This document shows, piece after piece, positions 29,750 through 41,766 of a DNA stretch of 64,000 nucleotides. Positions within the stretch are counted from its first letter, which is position 1. Each line of letters starts with the position of its first letter. The notes beneath the pieces were generated by a model that was given only the letters and a program-made list of their open reading frames with translations, made no database searches and was not told the DNA's origin. This DNA is from Hydractinia symbiolongicarpus (taxonomy: Eukaryota > Cnidaria > Hydrozoa > Anthoathecata > Hydractiniidae). The position numbers and the translations under genes are program-made. The DNA lies in assembly GCF_029227915.1 (NCBI RefSeq), contig NC_079875.1, positions 27,836,001-27,900,000 on the forward strand, given 5' to 3'.

Positions 29750-30282
29750 GCGACATAAAGAAGGCGCTAGAAGATGTGAAAAAGTGTTTAACTTCCGAAA
29801 GGCTATTTCTTGATATTTTCGTTGAAGAGGGACTAAGATTTGCATCATCAATGTATTTATCATTAATATGGCAACGCGCAGGAAAATTTGTAATAAAAAA
29901 CCCAGAAATTGTTTTGCAGAAACTTCATCCAGCAGCTACAGGCTTTACACAATTCAAGCGAGATGTGTCAGCGGATAATTACGTGCAGGGCATTGCAACA
30001 GCCTTAGGTGCATTGAATTTAACATCTCCCACTAAGGAATCCGTTAAACGAAATTTGCTAATAGATATTCCGTCCAGTAACGAGGAAGAGATGTCTATGC
30101 CTGCCAAAAAAAAGGTTAATAACGATAGCTACAGTTATGATGAGAAAACACCTGTCCCTAGTAAAAGAAAATTTAAACACGAGAGTGATAGTGAAGATGC
30201 AAATAATGAACATCATGTTAAGAAGAACAAAAAGTCGAAAAAATCGAAGAAGCAGAAGAAGTTCTTAACTGACTCTGAATAG
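29750..30282 (+). CDS. Unrecognised gene with Lys-rich C-terminus
   Basis: An acceptor (TATTTTAG) at about 29748 leads into GDIKKALEDVKKCLTSERLF, then FVEEGLRFASSMYLSLIWQR and EIVLQKLHPAATGFTQFKRD, before an acidic, Ser/Lys-rich tail ending KKSKKSKKQKKFLTDSE. The basic tail looks like a nuclear/nucleolar localisation region. The reading is open for ~175 codons and intact to its stop. A similar KKSKKKKL end occurs in the relic ending at 36875. It could be the last exon of a transposon or host gene; function unknown. Confidence 0.5.
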
Positions 30283-31170
30283 GCTTTCGGTTCAACGGAT
30301 ATATTTATATAATTATACGGATTTTGATTTTGTTTTTGAAGTTTGTTTAGGACGTTTTGTTAGCAATAACTGATGCTACAAGAGAATTTTGAAAGGTTAC
30401 TTAAACTAAATGTTGCTATTTAAAAGTAAATAATAATTTGAGGAAACATGGCTACATGGCGATTAGGATGTTTTTTTTTACTGAAGTCTAAACGTTTCGC
30501 TTATGTACACTCTCACAAAATAATGTCAAAAACGTTTTTTAATGGCTTACTTGGAAACTAAATAATTATTTGAGTTGAAAGGGCCTGACATTATGGAAAT
30601 ATTATTTTCTTAATTCTTTCTTAATTATACCTTACGCAATATTTATTATATTATAAGACTGTTTTCTGTCATGATAACACCTTTTTTAAAAATTGACATG
30701 TAAAAGTATATATTTTTTCTATAGGTTGCATAGTTTATATATAATGGAAAATGCTTAAATGCTGTTGTTAAAAATGACTATCTTGAAACCAAAAATTATA
30801 TTGCATATAAGAAGATTAACTTTAAAATTATAAACATGAATATGCTTCTCTAACACGCACAATTAAGAACAGAAAGAAACATTAAAAGGTAGAAGCGAAT
30901 AAATCAACAAGAAAAACTTGAGTACCAACAAGTTGAAACAGAAGAGGTGAAAATACGATAACATTTACAGAAATAAATGAACAGTTAATGCTGCGTGACT
31001 TGATAATTATTTTGAGAAGGAACTTATGCTTCAAATACAGAAACATCTCTGCGGATAGAGCGATTGAAAGTTATGAGAGAATAGTTAATTCCATGAAAGG
31101 AAAGACAGTGTTTCGTACACACAATGTAATTTTCTTACAGCTTTTTACTTAACATAACACCTTTTGTCGA
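30283..31170. other. AT-rich non-coding stretch
   Basis: No coding or repeat structure recognised; probably 3' UTR or spacer of the genes on either side. Confidence 0.3.
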
Positions 31171-31339
31171 GAAAGGTCAAGAGGAATGGATTTTAGCAAC
31201 TACGTAAGTTGATTTTTCAAGGAGAATTGTAGTCTTGATTTATTTGTAAACAATGCATCTCATCTACACTCAATTTAATTTGGGCATATTTTAGCATGTG
31301 GATTACATTACATATGTGAATTACATAGTTTTTTTACTC

Positions 31340-32215
31340 ACTTTTAGTCCATTTTCAGAGGAAAATAAAAAGTTGTCTAATTTGATTGTGACATCTGTAA
31401 AAAGTTTGACGGCTGACAACATGAACAAGGTGCAAGAAATCCGAGGTATGATAGCTTATCATGAACCCACTTCTGAAGCTTACAAAAATATGTGATGTGT
31501 AGAAAGTGTGTTGATTTAAATCTTTTTAAGATGCCATCCAAATATGCTTTCGAAGAAAAAAAAAGTTAAGGCACAAAAGGAGAAAAATCCAGATTATGCC
31601 GTATCTGCAGCTAAATATGCTTTCGAAGCAAAAAAAAGTTAAGGCACAAAAGGAGAAAAATCCAGATTATGCCGTATCTGCAGCTGCTAAATCACGAAAA
31701 GAGCATGTGAGTGTTTGTTGTTACTAGCTTGCAAATTTATACATTACAGGCTCCAATTGTTTAAGCTCCTTAATACAGAGTTCTGTTAAGGCATGATTTC
31801 GCAGCCTGGTTATGTATATTTACTTTATTTACCTTACTCGTATACTCATGGTGCTCTGTTCATTTTTTAGAAAGCGCAAAGACGTATTACAACTATTAAA
31901 AACTTGACAGAGGATGAAATGACCAAAAGCAATAAATCTTTTTGGCAGGATTGCATGATTCCTGACGTCATGTCTTCTGAAGACGAATTGATAGAGGGGG
32001 ACAATAAGGCTTTTATTGTCAGGAAATTAAAATGGCGGTCAAAAAGATTTAATAAAATGGTGGACAAATTGGATGACGTTCATAAAGAACGTGCATCATC
32101 CTAGAGCAAAGTTCAGAATGCTACCTCGACGAAATGGTGAATTTTCGAGTCGTGCACCACCAAAAGGTCTACCGGAAAAATACAAGTGGATTGTAAAATC
32201 ACCTGAACAATGATG
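31340..32215 (+). pseudogene. Unrecognised multi-exon gene with an internal tandem duplication
   Basis: Exon-like pieces are: EENKKLSNLIVTSVKSLTAD .. IAYHEPTSEAYKNM (31357-31494); a segment encoding LSKKKKVKAQKEKNPDYAVS (31540-31706); and ITTIKNLTEDEMTKSNKSFW .. DVMSSEDELIEGDNKAFIVR (about 31870-32101), followed in the next frame by PRAKFRMLPRRNGEFSSRAP to 32215. The last exon resembles, from memory, the C-terminal region of a cnidarian transposon-associated gene family (MSSDE..W+S). Frame changes at 32100 and the duplication suggest a decayed gene. I do not name it. Confidence 0.4.
31536..31690 (+). repeat. Tandem duplication of ~75 bp
   Basis: AAATATGCTTTCGAAG followed by an A run, GTTAAGGCACAAAAGGAG and CCGTATCTGCAGCT occurs twice in a row, near 31541 and 31616, almost identical. 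It duplicates part of an exon and adds a stop in the forward frame. Confidence 0.85.
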
Positions 32216-32384
32216 TTTTATTATGATGCTTCTTTGGGTATGATTTTTTATATATATATTTAAAGGTTGTTATATTTTAAATGTCAAAGGTATTTGTGAA
32301 CTCTGAAACTGGCATACACTTCTTACAAATACACTTGATTTCAGTGCACTGAAATGTTAGAAAATAATTTGTTAGGACAATTAT

Positions 32385-32645
32385 ATTGTACTATGTTTTA
32401 ACTACTTATATTTATTTACATTGTATTATATTTAATTACTAATATATATTTATTTACATTGCACTTTATTTTAGCTACTAATATGTATTTCCGTATTGCA
32501 TTAAATTTAAGTACTAATATTTTTTTCCATGTATTATATTTTAACTACTTATATTTATTTACATTGTACTTTACTGTAGCTACTAATATGTATTTCTGTA
32601 TTGTTTTCAATTTAAGTACTAATAGTTATTTCCATGTAATGTATT
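32385..32645. repeat. AT-rich degenerate tandem repeat
   Basis: Units of about 40 bp built on ACTAATATTTATTTACATTGTA and TTTTAACTACTTATATT alternate, with a higher order of about 130 bp (compare 32390-32520 and 32540-32645). No coding meaning. Confidence 0.6.
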
Positions 32646-33204
32646 TTGTGTTCAAAATGCAAGTTTTCAATAAAATTTTTTATTTGCTCATACCCAATCC
32701 GAATATTACTAATCCTTCTATATGTTCCATGAAAATTATATTCAAGCATTACGATTTTAGAAGGCATAGAACTTTACGAAAAGCAATTTGTGCTGTATTT
32801 TAAAAAATGGAAAAATGGCATCATCCAAAAAACATTTGATCAAAATCCAGTGCTTTTTTTTTCAAGGAGTAATAAACATGTTCATAAAGAAAATCATAAA
32901 CCACGAAGTTTCTGCGCGTGCTAGTCATATGAAAACATCCTGTTATCGCTGTTGCTATTACTGATAACTCAAACTTTGTGACGCTCTATTTCTTGAAAAC
33001 TTAATATAATCGGTCGCCATGAACATATACAAAAACTTTGTGTTTTGCATGTCATAGGAAGTCCCGACTTTCTCTTATCGTGCATCTGATAATACACTTA
33101 AACATTGAGTTAGAGTTTTCCGAAAACCTTGAATAACTTCCTCTTTTCGTGGATTATCGTATGTTTTCAGAGGACCGAAAAGGTTGATTTTCGAGCAGTG
33201 GAGG

Positions 33205-33875
33205 TACAAGGTATACAAAAATTTATTAGACTTAAAGAATTATTCCATTTTACTTGAAAAGTATAGAAATGACACTAAAACAACTTGGAATATTATTATA
33301 GAAATTATTGCTAATCTAAAGTGTCAGCAATGATCTACCTAAATGTTTGATGGGAAAATGATAAATGACACAGCATCTATAGCAAATGGGTTGAACGATT
33401 ATTTTGTAAACATTGGTTTAAGCCTCTCGGAAAAAATCCCATCAAGTAGCAAGCATTTTGTCTCATATTTAAAAAGGTATTACAGTAGGATAGAAGAATA
33501 TAATTTAACAATGGCCGAATTGAATACTGCTTTTAACAGCTTGCAAGGCAACAAAAGTGCTGGTATTGATGAAATAAGTGTCAACGTCGTAAAAAATGTG
33601 TTTGATCTGATTAAGCTTCCCCTTTTTTGTGTATTTAATCTATCTTTAACACAGAGAATTGTACCCGAAAAATTAAAAATTGCTCGAATAACACCAGTAA
33701 TTAAATCAGGAAATCGCACCAATCTTACTAATTAGAGACCTATCTCAGTACTACCTTGTTTTTCTAAAATTTTAGAACGCATTATGTACAATAGAATTTA
33801 CAAATATTTTGTTGATAATGATATGTTGTACATAAAGCGACTTGGGTTTCAAAAAGGTCATTCTACAGACCAATA
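33205..33875 (+). pseudogene. CR1/L2-type LINE reverse transcriptase, 3' truncated
   Basis: Sense begins near 33205 (NYSILLEKYRNDTKTTWNII) and runs through MINDTASIANGLNDYFVNIG, LNTAFNSLQGNKSAGIDEIS, IARITPVIKSGNRTNLTN, a stop at 33733, then RPISVLPCFSKILERIMYNR and GFQKGHSTDQ (RT blocks 0-3). It ends near 33875 before FADD. One in-frame TAG and the truncation make it a relic. Confidence 0.8.
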
Positions 33876-35880
33876 TGACCACTTCGACTAGTCCTTAGAG
33901 AATTTACTTTTTCGTTTAAAATCCCGGTTGAATTAAAGGTAGCTCTGACTCGTTTATCCATTATGTATAGTGATTACGTTTAATCAACTGCTAATGTTTC
34001 TATCTATCTGCTACTAATGATGCTTCTAACGCTAACGATACATACAGATAAAGTGGTTAAAGCAGATTAAATCATAAGATATGAAACATCCAGCCGGGAC
34101 TGTGATAAATTTGTTAAGCGAAAGTTTACGGTAAAATAATAAATAAAAATCGGTAAATTATCGTGATGCGATGTAGATCGGTTCGACTACTATGAAATGT
34201 TTTGTGCGCGGACGGTACACAAGAAAGCAGACGCACCTATGCGAACACACGGGGGCGGTAGAATAAAATACGGTACATCGGTCGGTCTAGTACAGTATGA
34301 TGATGACGTTTCATAGCTTAAATACAAACAGAAAAATACAAAGATACAAAAGGATAAGCACAAGATAAATAAATACAAATATAGCCTGTGTCGATAGACA
34401 TACTATTACACGTACAAAATAAAACATGAAACACTAACTATTGCGTCGTTTACTGCGCTTGCTTCCTCTTTGCTGCTTGAAGAAACTCTTAACGTTAAGA
34501 TTTCAAACAAGAACTACGATATTTTCGATTCTCACTTTTACCACTTTTACCACATGACGGATCTTCATCGTTTATGTTCAAAACATTCCTAATGATTGAA
34601 TACTTTTAAATATGGGCTATGGCTCAATTTACACGACTCATTTATTTCCGATCAAATGAAACTCCCACTCTCAGTAATGTCTGGCGAAACTACACCAGAT
34701 GTCTTGTCAGGTCAGATACATACAGATTTTTTAATTTCCAGTTTGATTTTTACGTTACAATGCTATGTCAATAACATGATTCCAAATCATGTTCTCCAGG
34801 TAAAGACATCAGGTGAAGAAGCTGAACAAGTTAATAGCTACTTGTCACGTGATGGTAATACAACTAAGTACATGCTTTCCCAAAGTAAACAATGTAATTT
34901 CACATTAAGAAAATTTATTTATTTTAGTGTTTGACCATAAACATTGACACTTCTTTAACACCTTTTAATGTATAAATTGTGCCAATTGTTTTTTTTTCTT
35001 TTCACTAGAACTTAAAAAGATACTGAATCATCAAAGTTAGTCTGGGATAATAGTTGTAACGGTGCTGGCATCAAAACTATTGTGACCACATGACGGAATT
35101 CAAATCAGAGAATGTAACTTCTTTCACAGGTGTAGTCCACCACTGTGATACTTGTTCTATTAATTCTTTTACACAAAATATACTCATTTTTAGAGACAAA
35201 AATAAAAAAAACAATCCTTTATTCTTACATTATTTTGAATTTTGCATATAGCTCCAGAGAGAAACGTTAGCGCCTGTCTCTGCTACCCCTCTTCACTATT
35301 TGCTGAAATGACGAAAAATAGCCCAATCGAAGGTACAGATTTTGGTGACATGACTAAGTCTTTTGTTTGATCCTGAAAGTGATGAAATTTAAGGGAAAAT
35401 AATCAGGAAAGTAATGATCGTAAAAAAATAAAAAAAATTAAACCATGATTTACAAGTAAAAATTAAAAGAGACTGTCGTTAAGAAAGCTGACAGGTGGAC
35501 ATTACTACCGCTTTAAACAGTCTTATTTCCCTTTTTTTGACTTATATTGTAAATGTTATATATACTAGTAACGAGGAATAAGAATAAAAAGAACCATAGA
35601 CACTAAAAAAGGAGATAATAGTTGACCAGTTCCAAAACTGTGTTGTTCAAAGAAAAGGCAAAAATTGTATCATCGAAAAAACAAAGGAAATCTGTTCCGT
35701 GAAATTTCAAAAGCAGTAATATCTGGTTCTCGTTCTGGAGGTGGTTAACTTGTTTTTGAACACTACAATTTTCACTACAGTTTTCCCTCATTTTAGAGGA
35801 AACAGGGCAAATTAAAATGGCCCAAACGATTATGCCCATTATGTTTGAAAATTAGATATAAATTGAGTAGACATTAAAAA
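33876..35880. other. No recognised features
   Basis: A 112-codon plus-strand open frame at 34596-34934 has no recognisable motif and no supporting splice context. The rest is AT-rich with many stops in all frames. Confidence 0.3.
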
Positions 35881-35959
35881 AGAAACATCACAACAACAAA
35901 AACGTCAAGAATGCGTTGAAATTGCCAAAGATCCAACGATTCGAAAAAAGGCATTGTAT

Positions 35960-36875
35960 TACTTAACAAAGGACAAGCAGCAAATGATTCTTCCAAGTAT
36001 CAAAGTGAACGAGATAACGAAAAAGACAAATCTTCGTCTCGCTGCTATTGTGATGTTAATGTCATTAAGGAAAATTACTCCAGGCACAAAAAGAAATGCG
36101 CTGCAATGACAAATGGTCTGATTCACTGTGATTCACTGTGGAGGATCATGAAAACTACAATCCCGTTTTTTTAGACAGAATTGTTGCAAAATTTAGAAAC
36201 AACAGTACTGGGAAGATATGTCGAACTGACAAGACTATCATGCACTTTTGGCAATTGAAAGGGAAGGGACAAAGTGTTCGAGGTGTGAAGGTCGGTAAGA
36301 CAGGGACACGAGGCGAATAGCTTATTGTTATGCCCATTTTAAAGTAAAGAAAGATGTGTTACAATCGGCGGAATTTTGACTGTCTGGCACGTTTAATCGA
36401 GTACACAAAAAGCAGCACGGATGACATGACTGCTGGCTTAAAGGAAAATCTTTATTATCTGATCAAACGAGCAGTACAATTATTGCAGTTCTTGTTGATG
36501 CCCTTCAAGGAAGTCTCAACATTACTGACAACTGATGATGCTTTCGTGCAGCCTATTGGGTAAGCTTGGTGCTTCACTTTACAGCTTTGCGTGGCACATT
36601 TCGTACTTACCCAGCAAGACTGGATACACAAGAACATGCTACAATGGCTTCCCGAGTTTGCTGACTTCTATATAGATGCCTTATGCTTACAATTTGCAAA
36701 TTGTAAGCTGGTAGAGCCAGCAAAAGCGCAGGAAGATAGACCAGACCTGGAACAATTATTTCACACCTCATTCTACAATGATGAAGATGATGAAGTATTT
36801 CATTCTGTGCAAACAACAAAACGTACACATGATGACGATAAAAACCCAAAAAAGTCAAAGAAGAAGAAGTTATAA
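35960..36875 (+). pseudogene. Relic resembling a tyrosine-recombinase-type transposon protein
   Basis: Pieces in different frames read CYCDVNVIKENYSRHKKKC (a C2HC finger, about 36035-36105), FLDRIVAKFRNNSTGKICRT..DKTIMHF, NRRNFDCLARLIEYTKSSTD and LKENLYYLIKRAVQLLQ, then a late segment (36607-36875) ending in a KKSKKKKL tail. The order finger / short-helix region / NRRNF..LKENLYYLI resembles, from memory, large cnidarian and fish transposon proteins with a tyrosine recombinase domain, but the catalytic part is not seen. Heavily frameshifted. Family call is weak. Confidence 0.35.
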
Positions 36876-37344
36876 AAAGAACATTTATTGACACAATGGT
36901 TGATGACATTGTCTCAACTTCATGTTTAATATGTATATACTAGTCAATCAGGCCCGTGGAAAAATCCACTTAGGCAGGATAACAGAGAAAAACAACCGTC
37001 ATTTAAATTTTGATGACGTCAGCAGAGACATGTCAGACATCAGTGCCGACATCAGTGGTCACCATAAGTGACATTTTTCATAAAGTTAGCGTAAAGTCAG
37101 TGGTGTCCCTGTCAATGAAGGGGCGGGTCTGGCGGGGTTTTGTCAAATGGGTACCTCTAGGTGAAACAAGGTTACGCGTAACTCGGAAAGTTTTGTTGTT
37201 CAACCCTAATATTTTTAAACACAGTGAAACCGATCGGGAGATCGCCACAAGAAACCAATCCATCCAACTACTAACAAAAAAAACAAACTGGTACTGTGAC
37301 GACTAATAAGCCAAAACGGTAATACTTTTCATTGACCTCTTTAA

Positions 37345-37640
37345 CCTTGGGCAGTGTCAGTAATGACATTCGGAGACGATCTTGTACTGCTCACTGAACA
37401 CGAAAGTCATATGCAGATAGCGATGGATACTTGTCGAAAGTTCTTCGAACAAAAGGCCTTGCCTGTTAATGCAAAGAAGAGTGCAAGCCTTAAAATGCTT
37501 CCTGTTAAAGGAGTGCGATCAATGAAGGTGGTCACTGACACACACATGTACTGGAACCATACAGCCATTCCAACGAGGATCTTCATGAGAGAGAACACCA
37601 GCTTGATCTCCGAACATTGGAAATTGTAGGACTCCGTCAA
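37345..37640 (+). pseudogene. R2-like reverse transcriptase fragment (FGDD)
   Basis: SVMTFGDDLVLLTEHESHMQ carries the RT catalytic motif as FGDD in place of FADD. KKFFEQKALPVNAKKSASL-like sequence (CRKFFEQKALPVNAKKSASL) and LKMLPVKGVRSMKVVTD follow, as in R2-clade RTs. The fragment starts abruptly and ends near 37640 before antisense integrase sequence. Confidence 0.65.
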
Positions 37641-37789
37641 AGATATGTACCACATGCCAATGATGCGGGCAAGGATAATATTATTATGATTTTTCGTAAA
37701 CATATCACACCGGAAGATGATAAGTGCCACCATCTTCCATACTATTGCGCACGCGTTCAAAGGCGTGGTATTTTAAAGAAAAGGAGATG

Positions 37790-38608
37790 GATCAGTGTTC
37801 AATTTCCTGATTCGGAAGAAATCGTTGTTATTGATAATGCAAATGGCATCGTCGGGTAGAGGCTTTTCCTCAGGATATTGCTCGCTTTTCACAAGCGGTA
37901 GTTCATCTAGTTTAATGGCCTTGCTTGGCTTTATATCGATCATGGTAGTCTTGGTATTATTCATAATTTTTACAATATTATATAGGTGTTTCACCCATGT
38001 GGTACTTCTTTCATCAAATGCAAGCTCCTGGGCATCTTGAGGCTTGAAAAGCTTTTGTGCAAGTACCTTGTTGTTGCTTTTGACAAAAGCTGTGAATGTG
38101 TGATGGTATCGGGTAGTAGTCCGTTTAATCTCAACACCTTTGCTTTCAAGCAGATTTGTCACGTCCGACTTGAACTCACTGTCGTTGTCACACTGAAAGG
38201 TCTTCGGATAACGGAGAGGTCCGGCCTTGTATATGTCCTTGAGCATGTCGGCTACTTCACTAGCTTTCTTAGTACGTAATGGCCTCACGATGCCTGTGAG
38301 GATGTATTGATAGGTGTTTCCATATAATTTATCATGGGGCATGTATAAGAGATCAAACTGGTGCATCTCATTGGGTCTCGTTATGGTGAAGTGAGGGTAA
38401 TTGATACGCTTTGGCCCTCGAATATGCCTGAGCCGGAGCAACTGACGACTCAGCTAGTGCATAACTCTGTTTTTTGAGAGGCCAGAGTTTTCAGCTAGCA
38501 GTTTGATCGCTTTCCGTCCAGTCCAGAGATTTTCTGGAGAATAGTAAATTTGACTTAGCTATTCAGCCTCCTCCCCAGTAATGATATGTGCTTTTGTTTT
38601 CGACATCT
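37790..38608 (-). pseudogene. Retroviral-type integrase of a Maverick/Polinton-like or Ginger-like element
   Basis: From MSKTKAHIITGEEAE (38608) a single frame runs through YYSPENLWTGRKAIKLLAEN, HQFDLLYMPHDKLYGNTYQY (first D), KTFQCDNDSEFKSDVTNLLE (second D), TAFVKSNNKVLAQKLFKPQD (E region degraded) to about 37790. Only two stops interrupt it, both TAG (after GEEAE, about 38563, and after KNRVMH, about 38455). This rve-fold enzyme inserts element DNA into the genome. I recall the same protein in cnidarian Polintons but cannot exclude Ginger. No capsid, polymerase or other Polinton gene is nearby, so it is an isolated fragment. Confidence 0.65.
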
Positions 38609-38758
38609 TTTATTAGATGTGGAAAAACAAATATCCATGCCTATTTGTAAGCCGCAAGGCCAACGATCCCACTATAACAGCGAATTCACCGTCTTTTTGG
38701 CCTTTGCTAGGTGTGTAAAAATCTGAGAGCTTTGGGGCCTTCTCTATGGTTGCAATGA

Positions 38759-39472
38759 AATATTATTATTATTATTATTCATTTATTTATAGTTGACTAA
38801 GTATAAATACATATATAGCTAATAAAAGCTAGTGAAGGTCAACTTGAAAAGAAAGATGTTAAAATATACAGTATAAATATAAGGCATAAAATATTTTTAG
38901 ATATATACAATTTTTTAACATTTGCGGTAGAGTACATCCGCGAGTCATATAAAACCAATTTGTGGGATGTATTTTTTACATAGTCTGCAGGAGCAGTTTG
39001 GTACCCACTTTTTAATTTGGGATTTAAAGGATTGCAAGGATGACATTTCTTTGATTCTTACCGGAATGTGTTGCCAGATTTTGTAACCGATGAAGGATAA
39101 AGTTTCTGTACCATAGTAAACTGATTTAGCATTACGGCCAGTAAATTCTCGATTATTTCTTAGATTGTATTTTGGATTATAAACAGGAAAAATATCTTGC
39201 ATTATTTCTGGAGCCATGTCGTTTTTTATTTTGTACATCTCAGTTGCAAGAGATTGTAGGTTTCGTTGGTGTACCGTAACAGAGCTGTCCTTATGAAGGA
39301 GGTCTGCAAAGGAAGAAGAACTGTCGCTATAGACTATCCGCAGTGCTTTTTCATGTATTCGATTAATACGATTGTTTAGAGCTCTGTTGTGAAACATCCA
39401 AACTAGAGGGCAGTAATTGAATTGCGAAATTACGAATGAATTCATTAATAGTTTCTTCTTTTTAAAGTTCAT
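38759..39472 (-). pseudogene. LINE (CR1/L2-type) 3' fragment, RT C-terminus
   Basis: The 175-codon frame (39472-38945) reads FVISQFNYCPLVWMFHNRAL, INRIHEKALRIVYSDSSSSF and LATEMYKIKNDMAPEIMQDI, the C-terminal region of CR1/L2-group RTs, and ends at a stop. A 3' UTR of about 165 bp ends in a (TAT)n microsatellite at 38759-38779, the usual tail of this group. The 5' end stops exactly at the (TTTA)n tail of the next LINE. Confidence 0.8.
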
Positions 39473-40007
39473 AATTTATTTATTTATTTATTTATTTAAG
39501 AATATTTATATCAATATAAAAATATTGCTATTAATATGCGTCCTGTTTAAAAGTTAAAATGTAAGAATAATCAATTAAAATTAGTTAAATATATTATACA
39601 ATAAAATAAAATAAAAAGATCGTTGGTAAAAAGCATGACAAAAATTTAAAATAAAAGAGACGGTTCGACGAAAACACTACGTAAAGAGATGTCACGAGCG
39701 TGGTAAGGCAAACAAACGAGCCACCATATGTTCAAGAAGCATTTGCCAACGTGATGAACATAGGCCACTAGAAGAAGACTCCTGGAAAGTAATGTAAAGT
39801 ATGTCTATTACAGACAAAAATTACAATGCAAGCACCGACCTCGTTTCGAAGAATAATAGTGTAGATCCTGGAAACGAGGTTAATCAAGCATGATAGTGCT
39901 CGGAAACAAGTTTCTTAAAAACCAAAAAACTCTCCTCTAGCCTTATTTTTATAGGAAGGAATTGTATAATTTCACTCCCATGGAGAAAAAACCAGACGTA
40001 GCGAACT

Positions 40008-41766
40008 TTAGCTTAGTAACAGGAACGTGGAGCAGAAATCCACTATTTCTGGTTCTCTTCCGTGTGTGTGGATCTTAAAATAATCAGTATAACTTTTACA
40101 AATTTCATTTGTCAGACATTTTTTCACCAGTATCACTGCATGTTTATGTATTTCGTGGATCACCGTAGGTTGTTTCTCTACCACTATTTTTGCTGTAAGT
40201 CTATCGATATTTTGCAGCTTGTTCAGTTGCGTGCGATTTAAATTCAGATTACCAGCACAATTATACGTAATGCAAGGTAACACCATTCCCGTGTATGCCT
40301 TCAGTTTAGCTAATGGTGTCAACATCTTCGAGATGGAGTTCATCAAACGTAGTTTGCCACAGGTTTTTCTGTACATTCGATTGAAATTGCTGTTCAGTGA
40401 TAAGGTGTTGTCGAGGATATGTTCCTAGGTACTTGTATTCTTTGGTGGCTGGAATAGGTGTTTCGTTGTAGTACAATGACAATTCATCTCCCCATTTGGT
40501 CAGTTTTTTAGATGTACCGAATAACATTGACTCTGACTTGCCTTTTTTCAGGTTGATGACAAGACCATTTTCTTCAAAATACAAAGATACATTTTTCAAG
40601 TCGTTGTTTAATAGATTTTCAATAATACATTTGTTTGCTCCCGCTATGTATATGACTGTGTCGTCAGCAAATTCGATGTCGATTGAATTTTGTAAACATT
40701 CATTGAAGTCATTGAAATACACCAGAAAGAGTAACGGTCCTAGTATTGACCCCTGAGGCACTCCACATGTCACACTCATCAAGTCAGATTTGGAATTTTC
40801 AACTACACACATTTGTTTTCTATTAAAAAGGTAGTCACTAAACCATTCGTGAGTTGTACCATTTATACCATATGATGATAACTTTTCTAGAAGAGCTGGA
40901 TGGTTAAGCGTATCGAATGCTTTTGAAAGATCGATATACAGCACACCGACTAGGTTACCATTATCAACTTCTTTACGGATACTATCAGCTAGTAAAATTG
41001 TTGCGAGCTCTGTGGATCTGCGTCTTCTGTATCCAAACTGGTGTTCTGATAAAAGCTTGTGATTTTCCAGATAATCGATAAGTTGTTTGTGTACAGCTTT
41101 TTCCAGTATTTTGGACAGAAAAGGTAATACAGATATTGGGCGGAAATTACCACAATCTTTTGTGTCGCCTCCTTTGTAAATTGGAGTTACTTTGGCAATT
41201 TTCCATTCTGTTGGGACCGTAGCAGTTTGTAGCGATAGATTAATGATATGCGCAAGGGGGCCTGACAGAACTGTCGCTGCATCTTTCAAAATACCCGGTG
41301 GCAGATTATCCCATCCAGCAGCTTTTTTACGTTTCAACGATTGTAATTCTCTTTCTACAAACAGTTTGCTAACGTATTCAAACTTAAAGGTTTTGTCAGT
41401 TCTGCGGTCGTACTGCTTAGGTTTCTTCCAGATGAAATTTTGCAATGGAAATGCAGCTTGTTTGAGTTTTTCTGCAACAGTAGAATAGTAATAACAAAAA
41501 CTTTTTGCTCTTGCAGTGTTTCTGGAACTATCGTTTGACGTAGTTTGTTGTGATTTTTTCGAATTTTTCGGAGGTAGGATTTCTTTTAAACACTTCCAGA
41601 ATTTTGCAGGATTTCTACAATTCTCAGAAAGTAAATCACTATGATACTTCTGTCTAGCATATTTTATTCTGTTGTTACAACGATTTTTTAATGTTTTATA
41701 TGCAGACCAGTCAGATCCCTTGTTGGATTTTCTCGCTTTACGGAGAAGCTGGTCTCGAGTGTTCAT
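40008..41766 (-). pseudogene. LINE reverse transcriptase and C-terminal domain
   Basis: The frame 41766-40306 contains GWDNLPPGILKDAATVLSGP, NFRPISVLPFLSKILEKAVH, GVLYIDLSKAFDTLNH (metal-binding D), CGVPQGSILGPLLFLVYFND and DIEFADDTVIYIAG (catalytic ADD), the complete set of RT blocks. The C-terminal domain (LAKLKAYTGMVLPCITYN, LNKLQNIDRLTAKIVV) follows in the next frame after a one-base change near 40413, ending at 40008. All RT catalytic residues are intact. Confidence 0.9.

Noticed and set aside
34596-34934. 112-codon open frame on the plus strand
   Set aside because: No motif, no splice signals that extend it, and its composition is similar to surrounding non-coding sequence.
37617-37859. 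80-codon plus-strand frame after the R2-like RT fragment
   Set aside because: Its second half is antisense of the integrase gene; only the RT part before it is supported.
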